A DNA stretch of 64,000 nucleotides, taken from positions 1 to 64,000 of the forward strand of contig SVOJ01000008.1 of NCBI GenBank assembly GCA_015066385.1, written 5' to 3'. This document shows, piece after piece, positions 61,819 through 64,000 of the stretch. The notes below the pieces were generated by a model. It did not search any database and had not been told where the DNA came from. It was given only the letters and a program-made list of their open reading frames with translations. The stretch comes from Oscillospiraceae bacterium (lineage in GTDB: Bacteria; Bacillota; Clostridia; Oscillospirales; Acutalibacteraceae). Positions within the stretch are counted from its first letter, which is position 1. Every line of letters starts with the position of its first letter. A program made the translations under genes and the position numbers.

Positions 61819-62403
61819 ATGAATACCTATGTAACCGGACAGACCATCAAAAAACTGCGTGAAGCCAAAGGCTTAACCCAGTCTGACCTTGCAGACCGCA
61901 TCGGTGTCAGCAGTAAAGCCGTTTCCAAATGGGAAACCGCCAAAGGTCTGCCCGATATTTCTTTGTTGGAACCCTTAAGCCTTGCCCTCGGCGTTTCGGT
62001 GTCGGAACTGCTGTCCGGCAATACGGTCGTCAATAAAAACATTTCATCCAATATTCTCTTTTCAAAATTCTATGTCTGCCCCGTCTGCGGCAACATTATC
62101 CATGCAACAGGGGAAAGTGTGATTTCCTGCTGCGGCATCACCTTGCCGCCGCTGGAAGCGGAAGACACGGACGAAGACCACACCGTCACCATCGAACCCG
62201 TTGAGGATGAAAAATTCATCACCGTCAAGCACCCCATGACCAAAAGCCATTTTATTTCGTTTTTGGCCTATGTCACCTCCGACAAGGTGCACTTTGTCAA
62301 ACTCTACCCCGAAGGCAACGCAGAAACAAGAATGCAGTTCCGCGGCAGGGGATATCTGTATCTGTATTGCAACAAACACGGCTTGATGAAAGTCAGGGTA
62401 TAA
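61819..62403 (+). CDS. XRE regulator fused to a desulfoferrodoxin (superoxide reductase)
   Basis: 194 residues from the ATG at 61819, behind AAAAGGAGAG. Residues 8-66 are a Cro/C1 helix-turn-helix (TIKKLREAKGLTQSDLADRIGVSSKAVSKWE). Residues 84-110 match the desulforedoxin domain, YVCPVCGNIIHA...SCCG, with four iron ligands Cys87, Cys90, Cys104 and Cys105. Residues 118-192 match the superoxide reductase domain with His121, His138 (HPM), His144, Cys184 and His187 (YCNKHGLMK). Both iron sites of a class I superoxide reductase are therefore complete. This suggests a redox- or superoxide-sensing repressor, or a detoxifying enzyme carrying its own DNA-binding domain. Confidence 0.88.
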   Translation: MNTYVTGQTIKKLREAKGLTQSDLADRIGVSSKAVSKWETAKGLPDISLLEPLSLALGVSVSELLSGNTVVNKNISSNILFSKFYVCPVCGNIIHATGESVISCCGITLPPLEAEDTDEDHTVTIEPVEDEKFITVKHPMTKSHFISFLAYVTSDKVHFVKLYPEGNAETRMQFRGRGYLYLYCNKHGLMKVRV

Positions 62404-62497
62404 AAAATTTATATTTCCTGTTATTTCTATTGCTGTTTTCCGTAAAATGTGGTAAGATAATAAGCAAGATAATAAGCAAGTTAAAGGAGAAAAAGTG

Positions 62498-63490
62498 ATG
62501 TCGGATTATGTCCCTCCTTATCAGATCACCGATAAAATACTGACCCTTGTTGCTTTGATTTCCGAAAAAATCGGAAGGATCACCCAACGAAGCAATCTTG
62601 ATGCAAAACCACATCTGCGAAAAAACAATAAAATAAAATCCATTCATTCTTCCCTTGCCATAGAAGCCAATTCACTGACCCTCGGTGAGGTGAAGGATGT
62701 TATCAACGGCAAAACCGTCCTCGGTGCGGAAAAAGAAATTCAGGAAGTCAAAAATGCATATGCCGCTTATGACGAAATTGCAAGTCTTGATGTTTACAGT
62801 CTGCAGGAACTGCAAAGATTGCACGGCATTATGACAAAATATTTGACGGATGTCAGCGGTTCTTTCCGACTTGGCGAAGAGGGTGTTTTCAGCGACGGAA
62901 AGTGCATTTTTATGGCACCGCCGGCAAAACTTGTCCCGTCTCTTATGGAAGATTTATTCGCATGGATGAAACGCAGTCAGGGCATTGTGCATCCGCTGAT
63001 TCTTTCTGCTGTTTTTCATTATGAGTTTGTTTTCATTCACCCGTTTACCGACGGCAACGGCAGAATGGCAAGGCTCTGGCACACGGCAATTCTTGCAAAA
63101 TGGCAGCCGATTTTTGAGTTTATCCCGATTGAAAGTCAGATTGAAAAATTTCAAAACGGCTATTATGATGCGATTTCAAAATGCCACACTAACGGCAGCA
63201 GCACCGTGTTTATAGAATTCATGCTTGAGCAGATCAATACGGTTCTGGATGAAATCAGCATTGCTGTAACGGCACCGGGCAGCCATGTTTCGGAATATGT
63301 CAGCCGCTTGCTGTCGGCTATGGAATACGATACCCCGTATTCATCGAATGAACTGCTTGCATTATTGGGGCTTAAATCCAAAGAAACTTTACGCAAGAAT
63401 TACCTCATCCCCGCAATCCGGGACAATTTGATCTGCATGACCGAGCCCGATAAACCCAACAGCAGAAATCAGAGATATATAAAGAAATAA
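62498..63490 (+). CDS. Fic-family AMP-transferase-like protein
   Basis: About 330 residues; AAAGGAGA lies 7 bp before the ATG at 62498, with an in-frame GTG one codon earlier. The catalytic Fic motif is complete: HPFTDGNGRMAR (about residues 181-192), so AMP or another nucleotide could be moved to a protein. An N-terminal SLAIEAN near residue 53 matches the (S/T)xxxE inhibitory helix of class II Fic proteins, except that Ala replaces the usual Gly/Asn. A C-terminal winged-helix-like domain (LLSAMEYDTPYSSNELLALLGLKSKETLRKNYL) follows. Target unknown. Confidence 0.92.
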   Translation: MSDYVPPYQITDKILTLVALISEKIGRITQRSNLDAKPHLRKNNKIKSIHSSLAIEANSLTLGEVKDVINGKTVLGAEKEIQEVKNAYAAYDEIASLDVYSLQELQRLHGIMTKYLTDVSGSFRLGEEGVFSDGKCIFMAPPAKLVPSLMEDLFAWMKRSQGIVHPLILSAVFHYEFVFIHPFTDGNGRMARLWHTAILAKWQPIFEFIPIESQIEKFQNGYYDAISKCHTNGSSTVFIEFMLEQINTVLDEISIAVTAPGSHVSEYVSRLLSAMEYDTPYSSNELLALLGLKSKETLRKNYLIPAIRDNLICMTEPDKPNSRNQRYIKK

Positions 63491-63504
63491 GCAAAAAAGC
63501 AAAA

Positions 63505-63535
63505 CCTCCTTGTTCCGGAAAGCGGAGCAGGGAGG
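63505..63535 (+). terminator. hairpin after the Fic gene
   Basis: CCTCCTTGTTCCG pairs with CGGAGCAGGGAGG (two G-U pairs) around GAAAG. No T run follows, so termination efficiency is uncertain. Confidence 0.6.
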
Positions 63536-63601
63536 GCTTAGTATTTATAAATCAGGTTTTGATAAAAGACAGATTTTCCAATTTCTATTTATTTTCCTTT
63601 G

Positions 63602-64000
63602 TCAATAATTATTATCATAGTTATTGTTTTCCTCGGCTGAAATACTGTCTTTAATAGAATCAATTCGGTCATTTATGTCATCAATATAATCGTCTAAATC
63701 AGACATATCTGACCTGATATCAGAAATTTCTCCCTGCAAATCATCTAATGAAGATTCAAGACTTTCGATTTTTCCATACAATCCTTTCATTGCCAGTATA
63801 AATTCTACTTTCAGCCCTTTATCATCTAATGAAAACAAGCGGTTTCTTTCAATCGCAATTTCGTCTTTTTCGCGTTGAAGCTGTTCTTGTTTCTTTTTAG
63901 CATCTCTTTCTTGAGAAGCTAATTGCTTTTTTCTATATTCACTGTCAACTTTTTGCTGTTCTGCAATGCGTTGTTCCTTTTTTAACGAGCGTATTTCATC
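63602..64000 (-). CDS. C-terminal part of a coiled-coil protein, cut by the window edge
   Basis: The frame stays open to base 64000, so the ORF-track start at 63838 (a TTG inside NRLFSLDD) is not the true start. The visible ~132 residues are rich in Lys, Glu and Gln (EQQKVDSEYRKKQLASQER) and then form heptads (IESLESSLDDLQGEISDIRS, MSDLDDYIDDINDRIDSIKD), a strong coiled-coil pattern. It ends in an Asn/Tyr-rich tail. No family can be named without the missing N-terminus. The DNA is more AT-rich than the neighbouring genes. Confidence 0.75.
   Translation of the reverse strand, partial: DEIRSLKKEQRIAEQQKVDSEYRKKQLASQERDAKKKQEQLQREKDEIAIERNRLFSLDDKGLKVEFILAMKGLYGKIESLESSLDDLQGEISDIRSDMSDLDDYIDDINDRIDSIKDSISAEENNNYDNNY

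Overview
The window looks like a piece of a low-to-mid GC, spore-forming Clostridia chromosome, probably an uncultured gut member of the Oscillospirales or a related order. This rests on strong Gram-positive Shine-Dalgarno sites (AAGGAGG), sigma-A promoters with 17-bp spacers, a SpoIIE gene, ECF sigma/anti-sigma modules, type I dockerins of the DAR..LR..VGLE form, and many polysaccharide- and sugar-handling genes. No rRNA or tRNA was recognised.

Layout: (1) 0.1-9.4 kb: a secreted ceramidase-like hydrolase, a HepT/MntA toxin-antitoxin pair, glycyl-tRNA synthetase, a dockerin protein, an exported alpha/beta hydrolase with Cys at the nucleophile position, and a GH39-like glycosidase. (2) 9.4-15.3 kb: a gltX-glnS-membrane protein operon, a lipoprotein and a HAD hydrolase. 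(3) 15.4-20 kb: two ECF sigma/anti-sigma modules, with tandem YfjL-like genes and a 272-bp MITE inserted at a TA. (4) 20-27.5 kb: an ATPase flanked by matching palindromes, then a carbohydrate block (GH92 mannosidase, amylomaltase, GPH sugar symporter). (5) 27.5-29.4 kb: three copies of a compact locus with a 29-31 residue ORF and convergent near-consensus promoters on either side of a shared hairpin. (6) 29.4-36 kb: a heterodimeric ABC exporter, a MecA-like adaptor, an exported phosphoesterase and rpe. (7) 36-45 kb: a lipoprotein, an SDR, a second dockerin protein, greA, a TarI/IspD-type cytidylyltransferase with a GT2, an iron alcohol dehydrogenase and a PanE-like reductase, then a REP/REPIN-like element. 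(8) 45-55.9 kb: an XRE regulator, folD, a three-gene sugar/polyol oxidation operon, spoIIE, a second hydrolase homologue with Gly at the nucleophile position, a two-gene ABC transporter and a cyclase-family hydrolase. (9) 56-64 kb: pgk-tpiA-gpmI, an L-fucose isomerase, an XRE-desulfoferrodoxin fusion, a Fic protein and a truncated coiled-coil gene.

Metabolically the region suits a glycan degrader. Exported and cytosolic glycosidases feed hexose, mannose and fucose into lower glycolysis, and the pgk-tpiA-gpmI operon has the C-ending codon bias of highly expressed genes. The strongest candidate for an undescribed system is the triplicated small-ORF/antisense locus at 27.5-29.4 kb. It has the layout of a type I toxin-antitoxin module (convergent RNAs, shared terminator, hairpin-masked Shine-Dalgarno), but it encodes a beta-patterned peptide instead of a membrane helix. 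Other notable items are the XRE-superoxide reductase fusion, the MITE with its empty-site control nearby, and the nucleophile-substituted hydrolase pair.
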